From the NCBI GenBank assembly GCA_024707145.1, contig JANQAI010000009.1, forward strand, positions 1 through 59,109: a DNA stretch of 59,109 nt, in the 5' to 3' direction. This DNA comes from Magnetospirillum sp. GTDB taxonomy: Bacteria; Pseudomonadota; Alphaproteobacteria; Rhodospirillales; Magnetospirillaceae. Below the pieces are notes generated by a model. It searched no databases, was not told the origin of the DNA, and was given only the letters and a program-made list of their open reading frames with translations. The position numbers were made by a program, and so were the translations under genes. Positions within the stretch are counted from its first letter, which is position 1; every line of letters begins with the position of its first letter. Positions 28,301 through 39,359 of the stretch are shown here, piece by piece.

Positions 28301-31300
28301 TCCAACTGAAGGATCTGGACGGTTCGGAAACGGTGGCGGACGTCACCATCACCTCCACCGATCCCGACCTGATCAACGGCAAGCTGATCTTCAACGGGGT
28401 CGAGCGGGTGCCGGAGCACAATGCCGACGGCAGCTATACCTGGACCTTCTCGGCCGGCGAGCTGACCCCGACCACCGCCGGATCCAAGACCGACTTCACC
28501 TTGAAGGGGCTGGTGTTCCAGCCGGCCGCCCATTCGGCCGGCGACGTGGGCGAGAACCACAACACCACCATCACCGTGATCACCCAGGATTCCAACGGCG
28601 ACACCATGCCCACCACGGCGGATGTCAGCATCGACATCCTGAAGGTGGCGGATGCGCCCATCGTCACCGTGGGCGGCTCGGCCGCCGCCGGCCAGACGGT
28701 GCACCTGAGCGAAGACCTGGTCGGCATGCTGAATCTCGACGCCCGCCTGGTGGACGGCGCCGCGCCCGACCCCGAGACGCTGTCCAGCGCCCAATTGTCC
28801 GGCGTGCCGGAAGGCTGGATGGTGGGTTATAGGGCCCCGGACGGCCTGTGGACCGCCGCCAGCGTGGTCAGCAAGGAGGGCGGCTTCGTCACCTACACCA
28901 TCGACCCGGCCCGCATCGGGCAGGTGGCGGTGCGCGGCCCGTCCAACCTGCACGTCTCGGCCGCCGACGCGCCGACGCTGACCTTCACCGCCACCTCGTC
29001 CGAGACCGGCACCACCGGCATCCTGGCCGGGCATGAAAGCGCCTCGACCTCGCTGTCGTTCAAGCTGGCCATCGACGCGGTGGCCGACGCGCCCAACCTG
29101 CTGGTCACCCATGCGCGGACCTTCGAGGACACCGCGGTCCGGCTGGACATCCGCGCCCTGCTGACCGACACCGACCAGTCCGAGGCCATCGGCGCCGTCT
29201 ACATCAAGGGCTCGGCCGGCGCCACCTATTGGGACAGCGCCGACGTCCACTGGGATGCGCAGAGCCAGAGCTGGACCGGCAGCGCCCATGCGGTGGGCGT
29301 GCGCGGCACCCTGGCCGCCGACGGCACCTGGACCGATGACCCCAACGGCCTGGACTACAAGTTCACCGCCGGCCAGCTGGGCAGCCTGTTCCTGCTGCCC
29401 AAGCACGATTCCAACGTGGATCTGGTGGGCAACGACGCCCTGACGGTGGTGGCGCAATCGGTGGAGGGCAGCAACGGCAGCCACGCCGAAACCAGCGCCA
29501 GCCTGCAGGTCCTGATCACCGGCGTGTCCGACGGCGTCGTCATCGATGCCGGCTACGTGGACGCCAACGGCAGGCTGATCGCCCATGGCGTCGAGGACCA
29601 GGCGGTGGACGGCTCGGCCCATGCCGGCGCGGTCATCGATCCCGGCTTCGGCCATTACCACGCCGTCGACACCGACGGCTCCGAGACCCTGTCCATCGTC
29701 CTGCGCGACGTTCCCGCCAATGTGGGTGTCGAGATGGTGGCCGGCTACGAGAAGTACCTGCGCTACATTGGCAGGGACGCCGACGGCAATACCCAGTGGG
29801 CCATCGATCCCACCGATGACGCCCTGTCGAAAGTGCGCTTCACCACCCCGGCCAACTATGCCGGTAAGTTCGACGTGGAACTGGAGCTGATCACCACCGA
29901 GGATGACGGTGCCTCGGCCAGTTCGCTGCGCACCCTGACGGTGGACGTGGCGGCGGTGACCGACAAGCCGTCGCTGTCGCTGTCCGGCAGCGGGACCGAG
30001 GACCAGGGCGCGCCGGTGGCCTTCACCATCCAGACGAATCCCGCTGACACCACGTCGGAAAGCCCGGAACATATCAGCCAGATCACCATCAACATCGATG
30101 TGCCCGCCGGCATTCCCGCGGGAACGCTGAAGCTGCACCTGGGCGGCGAGGTGGTGACGGTGGACGGCGGGGTGGAATTCACCATCAAGCCGGGCGACGC
30201 CCTGTGGTCCAATTACGATCCGGCCACCGGCAAGCTGACCGGCCTCAGCCTGGAAGGCCTGCCCAACGGCTGGTCCAGGGACATTCCTGTCACGGTGACC
30301 GCCACCTCGGTGGAAGACATCGACGGCACCGCCGCGCCGGCCACCAACACGGTCACCGGCAAGATCGTGATCGAAGCCCGGGCCGATGCTCCCACCTGGA
30401 GCCTGGACGCCGCCGGCGGTGGCACCGTGGATCATCCGGTGTCCCTCGATCTGAGCGCCACCCTCAACGACCCCGACGGGTCGGAGAGCATCTACTTCAT
30501 CGTCGAGGACGTTCCCGACGGCGTCATCCTCAACCACGGCTACAACAACGGCGACGGCACTTGGACGGTGCCCTATACGCCCGGCGTGCCCGGATGGTCG
30601 CTCACCGCCACCTCCCATTACACCGGCCAGGCCGCCCTGAAGGTGACCGCCGTGGTGGTGGACCACGATCCCGATGGCGGTGCCGATACCAAAGTGTCCG
30701 AGGCCAAGACCTTCAACCTGACCATCACCGATCCCGGCGGGACCGGCGGCGGCGAGTGGTCGGCGCTGAACCCTGTGGCGCCCACCCTGGCGGGCGATCC
30801 GCAGGCCGGCACCGAGGACGTGCCCTTCGGCCTGGGCGGCGTCGCCGCCTCGGGCGGAACCGGCAACGACGCCCTCAGCGCGCTGGTGGTGGTCGACCTG
30901 CCCGCCGGCGCCCAGGTGGTTGGCACCACCGACGGCAACGGCGCCGCCATTGCCTGGTACAATCCGATCACTGGCCATTGGACGGTGGACCCCAACCATC
31001 TGGCCGATTTCAAGGTGGTGGCCGACGAGGACGCCTCGGGTCCGGTCTTCCTCGACATCCGTGCGGCCACGCTGAACGGCGGCGCCACCACCGGCCATGT
31101 CAACGTGGTCGATCTGGCGCCCGTCACCGACGGCGGTTCGTTCAGCATGGCGCCGGTCGGCCCGGTCGCCGAGGATTCGCCCAAGGTACCGGTGACCCTG
31201 ACGCTCACCCAGGCGGATGACGACCACTCGGAATCCCTGGCGACCGATCAGGTCACCATCAAGAACCTGACCCCGGGCGCCAAGCTGTACTACGACAGCG

Positions 31301-34300
31301 GCAACGGCCCGGTGCTGCTGACCGCCGATGGCGACGGCACCTACCACCTGCCCATCCCGGGCATTACCGGCAAGGCGAGCACGACACTGTCGGGCCTGTA
31401 CGTGGAGCCGCCGGCCCAATTCAGCGGCAAGGTCAGCTTCACCGTCGGCACGGTGTTCCAGGAGGCGGGCTCGGCGCTGCAGGTGCCGGTGTCGCAGACC
31501 TTCTCGATCAATGTCGCGCCGGTGGTGGACACACCTACCATCACCGTGGCCGACCATACGGGTGCCGAGGACAGCGCCATTTCGCTGCACGCCACCATCA
31601 ATGCGCCCGACGTCATCGGCGCCGGCCAGTACGGGTCCGAATACCTGTCGGTGATCATCGGCGGCGTGCCCGATGGCGCGGGGGTGCTGGGCGCCACCTA
31701 CAACAACGACCACACCTGGACGGTGAAGAGCGGCAACATTGAGCTGGTCAACGGCCAGGCGACGCTGAAGAACGTCAGCATCGTACCGCCGCAGGACTAT
31801 TCGGGCACCATCCACCTGTCCATCAAGACCTACACGCTGGAATCCTCCGACCGCGGCCTGGGGGCGCAGTCCGACTACGCCACCTTCGACCTGCACGTCA
31901 CCGGCGTGGCCGATGTCCCCACCGCCAATCCGGTCGGCCGTGCCGGCGATGAGGATGCGGTGGTGGCGCTCGATTTCGACGCCGAGCTGATCGACACCAG
32001 CGAGACCATCAGCGTCATCGTGCGCGGCGTTCCCACCGATGCCACCCGGGCCGGAGCGCCCTTCGTCGAGGTGGACGAGGACGGCGCGCCGGTAAGGGAC
32101 GCCCACGGCGACTACATCCCGGTGGGCGTCGAGATCCAGGTGGACGCCAATGGCGATCCGCTGCTCGACCCCGCCACCCACCTGCCGCTGGCGGTGACCG
32201 GCGCCACCCATACCGGCGTCTGGTGGATCGCCGCCGCCGATGTGGCCAAGGTGGGCTTCATGGGGCCGGTGGACGTCTCGGGCACCATCGCCATGACGGT
32301 CCAGACCATGAGCCAGGACGACGACAGCGTCGCCCTCGGCAACCGGATGCCGTTCACCGTGCGCCTGGACGGCGTCGCCGACACGCCGACCCTGACCATC
32401 GCCGATCTGGCCCCGGCCGACGACGCCACCCAGGCCGCCGGCACCGAGGACGGCGACATCGCCGTGGGCATCGCCGCCCTGGTCACCGACGTCACCAATG
32501 ACGGCCCCGACGGCGAAACCGTCGAGGTGCTGATTACCGGCGCTCCCGCCGGCACCCTGTTCGTCACCGCCGCCGGCCAGACCATCGGTGTCGAGAGCGA
32601 CGGCTGGTGGCACATCCCCTCCGCCGCGTTGGATGGCCTGGCCGTGCGGCCGCCGGCCGATTACGATCAGGATTTCACCTTGCGGGTGGTGGCCAAGACC
32701 ACCGAGGGCGACACCACCGCGGTCTCGGCCGAGCAGACCCTGGCGGTGCACGTGGCGGCGGAGAACGACGCCGCCACCGGCCGGGTGATCGGCGCGCCGG
32801 GGTGGAGCGTCACCGCCGGCCAGTGGGACGAGCCGCTGCGGGTCATCCCCGACGGCGACGGCAGCGGCGCCAGCTTCGACATCACCGATGTGGACGGCTC
32901 CGGCCTGTCCAAGGTGGAGGTCGCCATCGGCTCGGCCAAGGCCGGCGACACCCTCGGCCTGGAAGGCGTGGGCGTGGTCCGCGACGGCCAGGGCCACCTG
33001 GTGGTGCAGGGCACCGACATCCAGGTGTCCTATGACGCCGCCACCCACACGCTGACCTTCACCGGCGCGGCCAGCCACGCCCAGTACGAGGCGCTGGTGG
33101 AAAAGGTCATCCTGTCCACCACCAATACCAGCGGCGCGCTGGCGGCGGGCAACCGCAGCATCGGCATCACCCTGTACGACGACGCCGTACCGCCCACGGC
33201 CTCCACGGTGACCACCAACGCCAACGTGGCTGCCGGCTCGTTCCTGTCGGCGGCGGCGCTGGGCACCGTGGCGTGGAACGCCGACGGTACCATCCACAAC
33301 TTCGCCGAGGGCGGCACCCTGTCCGCCAGCGGCGGCAGCGGTATCGAGGACGTGCCGCTGAAGCTCACCCTCGACGCCGCCTTGGCCGACGGCAGCGAAA
33401 AGGGCTTCGTCATCCTCGGCGACCTGCCCGACGGCGCCGTTTTGGTCAACGGCCAGGGCGCGGCCATCGGCATGGAAGTGCAGGTGCAGAACGGCCAGGT
33501 GGTGCTGGACGCCAACCACAACCCGGTGGCGGCGACCACCCATACCGGCGTGTGGGCGGTGTCCGTGGGACAGGCCGGCAACGTCTACTTCCAGGGGGCC
33601 CATGACCAGGCGGGCTCGTGGACGCTGACCGCCCAGGTGCTCACCATCGACGGGGCCAGCACCCAGGCCGGCCCGGTCTCCACCCTGCAGGTCGCCCTGG
33701 CCGACGACGCGCCCCACCTGGCCGCCACCGGCACGGCGCAGGACCCGGTCACCGGCGACAGCCACGGCGTGGTGGCCGAGCCGGTGCACGTGCTGCCCGA
33801 CGACGCCACCCTGACGGTGGCCGACGTCAACGGCACCATGCTCAGCGGCATGCGGATCGAGATCGCCGCCGGCCCGGCCCATAGCGGCGACGGCCTTGGC
33901 CTGTCCGGCCACGACATCGCGCTCGACGCCAATGGCCATTTCGTCATCGACGGTACCGACATCCAGGTGTCGTACGAGAACGGGGTGCTCAGCTTCAACG
34001 GCGACGCCAGCACCGCCACCTATGCGGACCTGGCCAAGTCGGTGGTGCTGGCCAATGGCGGCCCGCTGGTGGCGGGCGACCGCACCTTCGGCATCACTCT
34101 GTTCGACGAGCAACATCAGGCCAGCAACTTGCTCACCACCACGGTAACCATCGACGACAGCGCCAAGACCCTGTCGCCCGAGGCCCAGGGCGACGTCACT
34201 TTCAACGCCTCGGGCTCGGCGGTGCTCAATTGCGGCGATGGCGACGACACCGTGCATATGCATGCCGGCCTGGCCTACGACACGGTCAACGGCAATGGCG

Positions 34301-34572
34301 GTACCGACACGCTGATGATGGACATCGGCACCGGGCAGCCGGGCGACTGGGTGTTCCTGGTGGACGGCAGCGACCTGACCCTGGTGGCGGCGACCGACCA
34401 CAGCCAGACGCTGGGAGTCATCCACATCGATACGCCCGGCGCCGTGCCGGCCGGCATTGACGGCCACACGGTGGACGGCGTGGTGTTCAACGGCTCGGTC
34501 AACGGCACCATCGAGTTCACCGACCACAGCGTGGTGGCGTTCCACAACATCGAGAAGCTGGGCGCCGGCTGA
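22368..34572 (+). CDS. Giant cadherin-like repeat adhesin secreted by type I system, one frameshift
   Basis: Very large extracellular protein, about 4,067 residues once one extra base is removed from the G-run at 27657-27659. ATG 22368 follows GGGGAGGGG. An N-terminal acidic/Pro-Ala-rich segment (~190 residues) precedes many cadherin/Ig-like modules with recurring GxEDTxI, NVPAG and TPPANDSADFTL patterns. Five long modules of about 264-270 residues start near 23659, 24451, 25261, 26071 and 26871; the second and third are almost identical in DNA. The C-terminus has one RTX-like stretch (CGDGDDTVHMHAG) and a non-cleaved secretion signal region ending HNIEKLGAG. The exporter and adaptor are immediately upstream. 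Likely a biofilm or surface adhesin; receptor unknown. Confidence 0.88.
24451..26070 (+). repeat. Two near-identical 810-bp tandem repeats in the adhesin gene
   Basis: 24451-25260 and 25261-26070 differ by only a handful of mostly silent substitutions (for example CCT/CTT in the CACGACCTG segment and GGC/GGT near the TCCTA segment). Each encodes 270 residues. A third copy from 26071 has clearly diverged. Such near-identity in 1.6 kb indicates recent duplication or ongoing homogenisation. Confidence 0.92.
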
Positions 34573-34579
34573 TCTGCGG

Positions 34580-34620
34580 GCCGGGCAGGCCTGGGCGCCC
34601 TTCGCCCGGGTCGGCCCGGC
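34580..34620 (+). terminator. Probable terminator of the adhesin gene
   Basis: A long imperfect hairpin (left arm from 34580, right arm 34603-34620; 15 of 18 positions pair exactly and one more as G-T) starts 8 bases after the adhesin stop and is followed by CTCCCTCTTCT, a pyrimidine-rich tract. Confidence 0.55.
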
Positions 34621-34738
34621 CTCCCTCTTCTATCCCCCAAATAGCGTAATACCGGGGTGCCCCCGGCCATCGTCCTGGAAAAGCTATGGGCTGTACTTTC
34701 CCCCACCGGGGCGCCACAACATTTTCCCGCAGGTGGGT

Positions 34739-34772
34739 TTATCCACAAGACTCGTCTACGACCTGTGGATAA
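34739..34772. promoter_or_regulatory. Inverted pair of perfect DnaA-box sequences
   Basis: TTATCCACA at 34739-34747 and its exact complement TGTGGATAA at 34764-34772 face each other across 16 bases. They lie immediately upstream of a promoter-like sequence for the LuxR-type gene. Both equal the strict DnaA-box consensus. Could be DnaA control or a coincidental operator of another dimeric protein. Confidence 0.55.
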
Positions 34773-34773
34773 T

Positions 34774-34802
34774 TTGACGACCGTCATACTGCCGTTCATA
34801 CT
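34774..34802 (+). promoter_or_regulatory. Promoter-like sequence for the LuxR-type regulator
   Basis: TTGACG at 34774-34779 and CATACT at 34797-34802 with a 17-base spacer, 44 bases before the ATG. It adjoins the right DnaA-box sequence, so a protein bound there would overlap the -35. Confidence 0.5.
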
Positions 34803-34846
34803 CCAAAGGATATGGGCTTTTCGCCAAGGATTGGCCGGGGGTTGAC

Positions 34847-35494
34847 ATGACAATCGTGCTCGCTGGAGAGAATCGACTGGCAAAGGACAGTCTGGCGGAA
34901 ACCATTGGTTCCATGCTGAACATTCCGGTGGTGTGCGTAGACAACCTGGGAGAGGCAGCAGGAATATTTCCTGGAATCAGTGCAGAGTCTCTATTGCTTG
35001 TCGATTACGATCTGGCCCGGGGCGCCGAGGATTGGGACCTCTTGCGCTCCCACGTGTCGCCGGCCTTCCGGGTGGCGGTGTTCAGCGCTCCCGGCTCGCC
35101 CGACGAAGCCATGCGCTGGCTTCACATGGGCTGGGACGGTTATCTGCCGCGCACCATGTCGGCCTCGGCCATCGTCTGCGCCATCCGTCTGATGCTGCGC
35201 GGCGAGCGCTTCGTGCCGTCCATCACCATCGCCGCCACCCAGCGCGTCAGCCTGGAGCCGGCCTTCAGCGAAGGCGGATTGTCGCCGCGCCAGCGCCAGA
35301 TCCTGTCGCTGGTGGCCACGGGGGCGTCCAACAAGCACATCGCGCGGGCGCTCAGCGTCGAGGAAGTGACGGTGAAGTCGCACATCAAGGCCATCTTCCG
35401 CAAGCTGAACGTGCGCTCGCGCACCGAGGCGGCGCGCTATGCCTTCGGCGGCCGCACCCTCGTGCCCGTGGAGGGCATGGGCGCTATTTCCTGA
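34847..35494 (+). CDS. LuxR-type response regulator with atypical receiver
   Basis: 215-residue transcription regulator of NarL/FixJ shape. The C-terminal LuxR helix-turn-helix is clear (LSPRQRQILSLVATGASNKH; VEEVTVKSHIKAIFRKLNV). The N-terminal half has a receiver-like pattern with Asp53/Asp55 in LLLVDYDL. However, the usual acidic pair after the first strand is GEN (residues 7-9), and the conserved Lys is Arg102 (GYLPRTM), so normal phosphorylation is doubtful. No partner kinase is adjacent. It follows the adhesin gene in the same direction after a terminator and its own promoter; control of the adhesin locus is only a guess. Its 3' end overlaps the convergent membrane protein gene by 11 bases. 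Confidence 0.85.
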   Translation: MTIVLAGENRLAKDSLAETIGSMLNIPVVCVDNLGEAAGIFPGISAESLLLVDYDLARGAEDWDLLRSHVSPAFRVAVFSAPGSPDEAMRWLHMGWDGYLPRTMSASAIVCAIRLMLRGERFVPSITIAATQRVSLEPAFSEGGLSPRQRQILSLVATGASNKHIARALSVEEVTVKSHIKAIFRKLNVRSRTEAARYAFGGRTLVPVEGMGAIS

Positions 35495-37043
35495 CCTCGT
35501 AAAGCTGGAAGCCTTCGCCCTCGGCGCGAAGGCGCAGCAGGTCGGGATCGGGGCTGTCGTCGCCCCGATGGGTATACAGCACATAGACATAGTCGTAATG
35601 CTGCGGCCAGCGGTCCCAATAGCGGCGTTTGCCCGGCAGTGGGCCGTCGCTGGCGGCCAGCATCTGGCTGATTGTGGGCGGGTCGCCGTCCTCGGTGTCC
35701 ACCAGGTCGCGCTTGGCCGGGACGATGTCCAGGATCTGCTTGCCCGGCACGCTGAACACGGTGGAGACCAGCGCATCGCGCTCGATCACCGCCAGGCAGG
35801 GCACGTGGCTGATGGCCTGGTTGATGGTTTCGCTGCCCGACGGCTGGTCGGCGGTAGCCACCAGCACGGAGGCGCCGGGCGGGATCAGCGCGGTCGAGGC
35901 GCGCACCTCGCCGTAGCGCGCCTCCAGGCCCAGCCAATGGGTCTGCACGTCCATGAAGCGGAACAGGCAGACCAGCACCAGGGCGGCATGGAAGGTGCGT
36001 CCCGCCGCCCGGCCGGCCTCGGCCGGCCGCAGGAAGCCGATCAGCAGGAAGACGATGGCGATGGGCATGCGCTGGTCGGCCAGCCACGAGCCGAACAGCA
36101 CCCTGGGCATGGCGAGGAAGACGGCGGCGCTGGTGGCGAACAGCACCCAGCCGGCCGGATGCAGGCGCAGCAGGCGGCGGTGGGCCAGCCACAGCGCCCC
36201 GGCCGCCACCGCTGCGGTGAACGCCATGTCGGCGCTGTCGCCGTAGAGCTGGAAGATGGAGGTGAGGCCGTCCATCTTGCCTTGCTGCAGCCACAGCACG
36301 TCCGTCGACAGCCCCATGGTCGGGCTGGCCAGCATCAGCAGCGGCACCGGCAGGAAGGGGGCGGCCACCAGCGCCATGCGCCCGGCCAGGGCGGCGAGGC
36401 TCAGCGGCCGGCGCTCGCTCCAGCGCCACAGCTCCAGGCTGCCCACCGCCAGCCCGAACAGGCCGACGGCGAACAGGTGGCAGAAGAACAGGGCCATCAC
36501 GATGGCGGTGGCGGCGGGCAGCCGCAGCCGGGGCGAGCGCCGCTCCAGGGCGATCCATCCCGCCACACCCCACAGCGCGATGCCCAGGCCCAGCAGGTAG
36601 TTCATCAGCCCGAACAGCAGCATGCCGTTGTACAGGAACAGGAACGCCACCAGCGGCAGCGGCGAGGTGCGGCCGTAAAGCGCGCGGTGCACCGCCATGG
36701 GGCCCGAAGCCAGAAGCGCCAGGGTGGCGAGCACGAAGAGCTGCCCGGCGGGATAGATGCCCACCAGCCGTACCAGCGGCGGCACCACGGCATCCATGAT
36801 CAGGTTGGGGATGACCGCCCAATGGACGCGGTACAGCCCGGCCAGTACCGGGTCGCCGTCGCCATGGGCCAGGATATGCATGCGCGCCAGATGGTTGACG
36901 AAATCCGCCAGCGGCGGCACCGGTCCGGCAAAGATCGGCGCGGCGGCGGCGGCCATCAGGCCGGCGAAGACCAGCAGGCGGGCCTGGCCGGCGGTCAGCG
37001 CCTGAACCCAGGCGCGCCAGAGCAGGGCGGCGGACGTCATCAT
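35484..37043 (-). CDS. Polytopic membrane protein of unknown function
   Basis: 519 residues with about ten hydrophobic helices and a soluble C-terminal domain of roughly 130 residues (from SETINQAISHVP to the end). An early PPLADFVNHLARMHIL segment after the first helix resembles GT-C-like membrane glycosyltransferase-type hypotheticals, but I see no decisive catalytic motif, so no function is assigned. A tRNA-Ala gene and its terminator lie just upstream on the same strand, so this gene probably relies on its own promoter or on read-through. Converges on the LuxR-type gene. Confidence 0.75.
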   Translation of the reverse strand: MMTSAALLWRAWVQALTAGQARLLVFAGLMAAAAAPIFAGPVPPLADFVNHLARMHILAHGDGDPVLAGLYRVHWAVIPNLIMDAVVPPLVRLVGIYPAGQLFVLATLALLASGPMAVHRALYGRTSPLPLVAFLFLYNGMLLFGLMNYLLGLGIALWGVAGWIALERRSPRLRLPAATAIVMALFFCHLFAVGLFGLAVGSLELWRWSERRPLSLAALAGRMALVAAPFLPVPLLMLASPTMGLSTDVLWLQQGKMDGLTSIFQLYGDSADMAFTAAVAAGALWLAHRRLLRLHPAGWVLFATSAAVFLAMPRVLFGSWLADQRMPIAIVFLLIGFLRPAEAGRAAGRTFHAALVLVCLFRFMDVQTHWLGLEARYGEVRASTALIPPGASVLVATADQPSGSETINQAISHVPCLAVIERDALVSTVFSVPGKQILDIVPAKRDLVDTEDGDPPTISQMLAASDGPLPGKRRYWDRWPQHYDYVYVLYTHRGDDSPDPDLLRLRAEGEGFQLYEVRK

Positions 37044-37064
37044 CTGGTTGTGGCCATACTCACG

Positions 37065-37098
37065 AAAAAGGGGCTGGCCGGATGCCGGCCAACCCCTT
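37065..37098 (-). terminator. Terminator downstream of tRNA-Ala
   Basis: On the minus strand, GGGGTTGGCCGG pairs with CCGGCCAGCCCC (one G-T type pair) across a short CAT loop, followed by TTTTT. It is a textbook intrinsic terminator 12 bases after the tRNA. Confidence 0.85.
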
Positions 37099-37110
37099 CC
37101 CGAAACGCGT

Positions 37111-37186
37111 TGGTGGAGCTGAGGGGAATCGAACCCCTGACCTCCGCAGTGCGATTGCGGCGCTCTCCCATCTGAGCTACAGCCCC
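37111..37186 (-). tRNA. tRNA-Ala (anticodon CGC)
   Basis: A 76-base cloverleaf. The acceptor stem GGGGCTG pairs with CAGCTCC, the D arm is GCTCAGATGGGAGAGC, and the anticodon stem CCGCA/TGCGG encloses the loop ATCGCAC, giving anticodon CGC (reads GCG). The T arm contains GGGGTTCGATTCCCC and the 3' CCA is encoded. Confidence 0.97.
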
Positions 37187-37259
37187 ACGCGAGGCGCCGA
37201 AAATAGGCAAACCGCCCAGATGTGTCAAGCGCGGCATGGGGGCAGCGGGGGCCACGGCG

Positions 37260-37655
37260 TCACTGCGGCGGGCGGCGCGACGGGCGGCCGTCGGGCAGGG
37301 TGTAGGGGAACAGGCCGACGCGGAAACTCTGGGTCATGTGACGGGCCCGGCCAAGGGCCGCTTCCGCCTCCATGGGGCGCAGGATCTCGGTGGCCGCCCG
37401 CTCGAACACCTCCAGCCAGCGGTCGAAGGCCTCGGCCGGGAAATCCAGCCGCATGTGGGCGGGGAAGGGGTGGCCGCGATAGCGCCCGGTGCCGAACAGG
37501 GCGTGCGACCAGAAATCGGCGACGACGCGGAAATGGCCGGGCCAATCGTGGATGGCCGACTCGAAAATGGGACCCAGCAGGGCGTCCCGCCGGCCCAGTT
37601 CGTAGAAGCGCTCCACCAGGCGGTACAGCCTGTCCTCGCGATCGTCGTCGTCCAT
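37260..37655 (-). CDS. Group III truncated haemoglobin
   Basis: 131-residue 2-over-2 globin, using ATG 37655 (MDDDDREDRLYRLVERFYEL). The longer upstream frame has no family similarity. The proximal haem His is His67 in RGHPFPAHMRLDF, preceded by FWSHALFGTGRY, the pattern of group III truncated haemoglobins. The family binds oxygen, NO or peroxide in the cytoplasm; its role here is unknown. The nnrU-like gene is 1.7 kb away and might share a nitrogen-oxide context, but that is speculative. Confidence 0.88.
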   Translation of the reverse strand: MDDDDREDRLYRLVERFYELGRRDALLGPIFESAIHDWPGHFRVVADFWSHALFGTGRYRGHPFPAHMRLDFPAEAFDRWLEVFERAATEILRPMEAEAALGRARHMTQSFRVGLFPYTLPDGRPSRRPPQ

Positions 37656-37803
37656 GGCCCGCACTCCGCCCAACCGTTTGGATGGCGACAGAGTGCCAAA
37701 CGCCCCCGCGCCGGGCAAGCGATTCGGGGCGCGGCCTCTTGCCAGCGAACCGCTGTATGGGTAGGGTTGGCCCGCGCGCAACCAAACCCGGGGTCCAAGG
37801 CCG

Positions 37804-38109
37804 ATGGACGTCATCCTCGTTCCGTTGTTCACGGTCATTCTTATCGCCTTGAAGATCTATTGGTACGTGGTGCTGGCCACGGTGATCTTCAGCTGGCTGC
37901 TGGCCTTCGGCGTGGTCAACACCTACAACCACGTGGTCCGCACCATCGGCGACGTGCTGTCGCGGCTGACCGAACCGGCGTTGCGGCCGCTGCGCCGCAT
38001 CCTGCCCGATTTCGGCCCCGTCGACCTGTCGCCCATCGCGCTGTGGCTGATCATCCTGTTCGTGCAGATGGTGGTCGAGAACCTGCTGCTGGCGATCCAC
38101 GGGCTATGA
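37804..38109 (+). CDS. YggT family membrane protein
   Basis: 101-residue inner-membrane protein with two hydrophobic hairpins ([20 protein letters not shown] and [20 protein letters not shown]) separated by the conserved [24 protein letters not shown] segment that defines the family. Its stop overlaps the DUF167 start in ATGA, the common yggT-DUF167 arrangement. Function in bacteria is poorly known; membrane or osmotic roles have been suggested. Confidence 0.92.
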   Translation: MDVILVPLFTVILIALKIYWYVVLATVIFSWLLAFGVVNTYNHVVRTIGDVLSRLTEPALRPLRRILPDFGPVDLSPIALWLIILFVQMVVENLLLAIHGL

Positions 38110-38429
38110 CGGCGTCGCCGGTCACCACGGTGGCCGACGGCGTGCGGGTGAGGGTCAGGCTCACGCCCAAGGCCGCCCGCGACCGCATCGACGGATTGGC
38201 GGCCGAGGCCGATGGCGGCGTGGTGCTGAAGGCATCGGTCACCGCGGTGCCCGAGGACGGCAAGGCGAACGCCGCCCTCATCAAGTTGTTGAGCAAGGAA
38301 TGGCGGCTGCCCAAATCGGCCATGGACGTGGTTCAGGGCGCCACCGACCGGCGCAAGGTACTCCACATCACCGGCGAGCCGGGGGATCTCCTCGCCCGCC
38401 TCGAAGAATGGATGGCGAAGCTGACATGA
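38106..38429 (+). CDS. DUF167 (YggU) family protein
   Basis: 107-residue small alpha/beta protein, start ATG 38106 overlapping the yggT stop. Family landmarks [37 protein letters not shown] and [16 protein letters not shown] are all present. Biochemical role unknown. Its stop overlaps the folD ATG by 4 bases, so the three genes are translationally coupled. Confidence 0.92.
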   Translation: MTASPVTTVADGVRVRVRLTPKAARDRIDGLAAEADGGVVLKASVTAVPEDGKANAALIKLLSKEWRLPKSAMDVVQGATDRRKVLHITGEPGDLLARLEEWMAKLT

Positions 38430-39340
38430 CCGATTCCAACAGCTCCACGGCCAAGCTGATCGACGGCAATGCATTCTCGGCCACGCTGCGCGACGAGATC
38501 ACCGAGCGCGTCCACCAGATCCGCGACGGCCACCATGTGGTTCCCGGCCTGGCGGTGGTGCTGGTGGGCGAGGATCCGGCCAGCCAGGTCTACGTGCGCA
38601 ACAAGCACAAGCGCACGGTGGAATGCGGCATGAACTCGTTCGAGCACAAGCTGCCCGCCGACACCACCGAGGCGCAGCTGCTCAATCTGATCGAGGGGCT
38701 GAACGACGACGCGGCCGTCCACGGCATCCTGGTCCAGCTGCCGCTGCCCAAGCACATCGACGCCCAGAAGGTCATCGAGGCCATCCGCCCCGACAAGGAC
38801 GTGGACGGCTTCCATCCGTGGAACGTGGGCAAGCTGGCGGCCGGCGGCATCGGCCTGATCCCGTGCACGCCGCTGGGCTCCATGATGCTGCTGCGCGATA
38901 CCCTAGGCAAGCTGGCCGGCCTGAAGGCGGTGGTGATCGGCCGCTCCAACATCGTCGGCAAGCCCATGGCGCACCTGCTGATCCGCGAAAGCTGCACGGT
39001 CACGGTGGCCCACTCGCGCACTAAGGACCTGCCGGCCGAGGTACGCGCCGCCGACATCGTGGTGGCCGCCGTCGGCCAGCCCGAGATGGTGCGCGGCGAC
39101 TGGATCAAGCCGGGCGCCACCGTCATCGACGTGGGCATCAACCGCGTCGGCCTGCCCGACGGCAAGACCAGGCTGGTGGGCGACGTCAAGTTCGACGAGG
39201 CGGTGCAGGTGGCCGGCGCCATCACCCCTGTTCCCGGCGGCGTCGGCCCCATGACCATCGCCTGCCTGCTGCGCAACACGCTGACCGCCTGCGCCCGCCT
39301 GCACCGGCTGGACATCCCCGAGGCCGAGCCCTGGGCCTGA
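38426..39340 (+). CDS. folD: Bifunctional methylenetetrahydrofolate dehydrogenase/cyclohydrolase
   Basis: Interconverts 5,10-methylene-, methenyl- and 10-formyltetrahydrofolate in the cytoplasm. 304 residues from ATG 38426. The catalytic Lys lies in [14 protein letters not shown], followed by [24 protein letters not shown], the NADP loop [13 protein letters not shown] and the C-terminal [16 protein letters not shown]. It supplies folate one-carbon units that also feed MetF and MetH elsewhere in this window. Confidence 0.97.
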   Translation: MTDSNSSTAKLIDGNAFSATLRDEITERVHQIRDGHHVVPGLAVVLVGEDPASQVYVRNKHKRTVECGMNSFEHKLPADTTEAQLLNLIEGLNDDAAVHGILVQLPLPKHIDAQKVIEAIRPDKDVDGFHPWNVGKLAAGGIGLIPCTPLGSMMLLRDTLGKLAGLKAVVIGRSNIVGKPMAHLLIRESCTVTVAHSRTKDLPAEVRAADIVVAAVGQPEMVRGDWIKPGATVIDVGINRVGLPDGKTRLVGDVKFDEAVQVAGAITPVPGGVGPMTIACLLRNTLTACARLHRLDIPEAEPWA

Positions 39341-39359
39341 GGCCGGGAGAGGCGGGAAC

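Noticed and set aside
34739..34772. Replication origin at the DnaA-box pair
   Set aside because: Only two boxes, no cluster or AT-rich unwinding region, and no origin-associated genes (dnaA, hemE, parAB) nearby.
35439..37175. 578-codon plus-strand frame opposite the membrane protein
   Set aside because: Gln/Gly/His-rich shadow of a hydrophobic minus-strand gene; it also runs across the tRNA-Ala gene.
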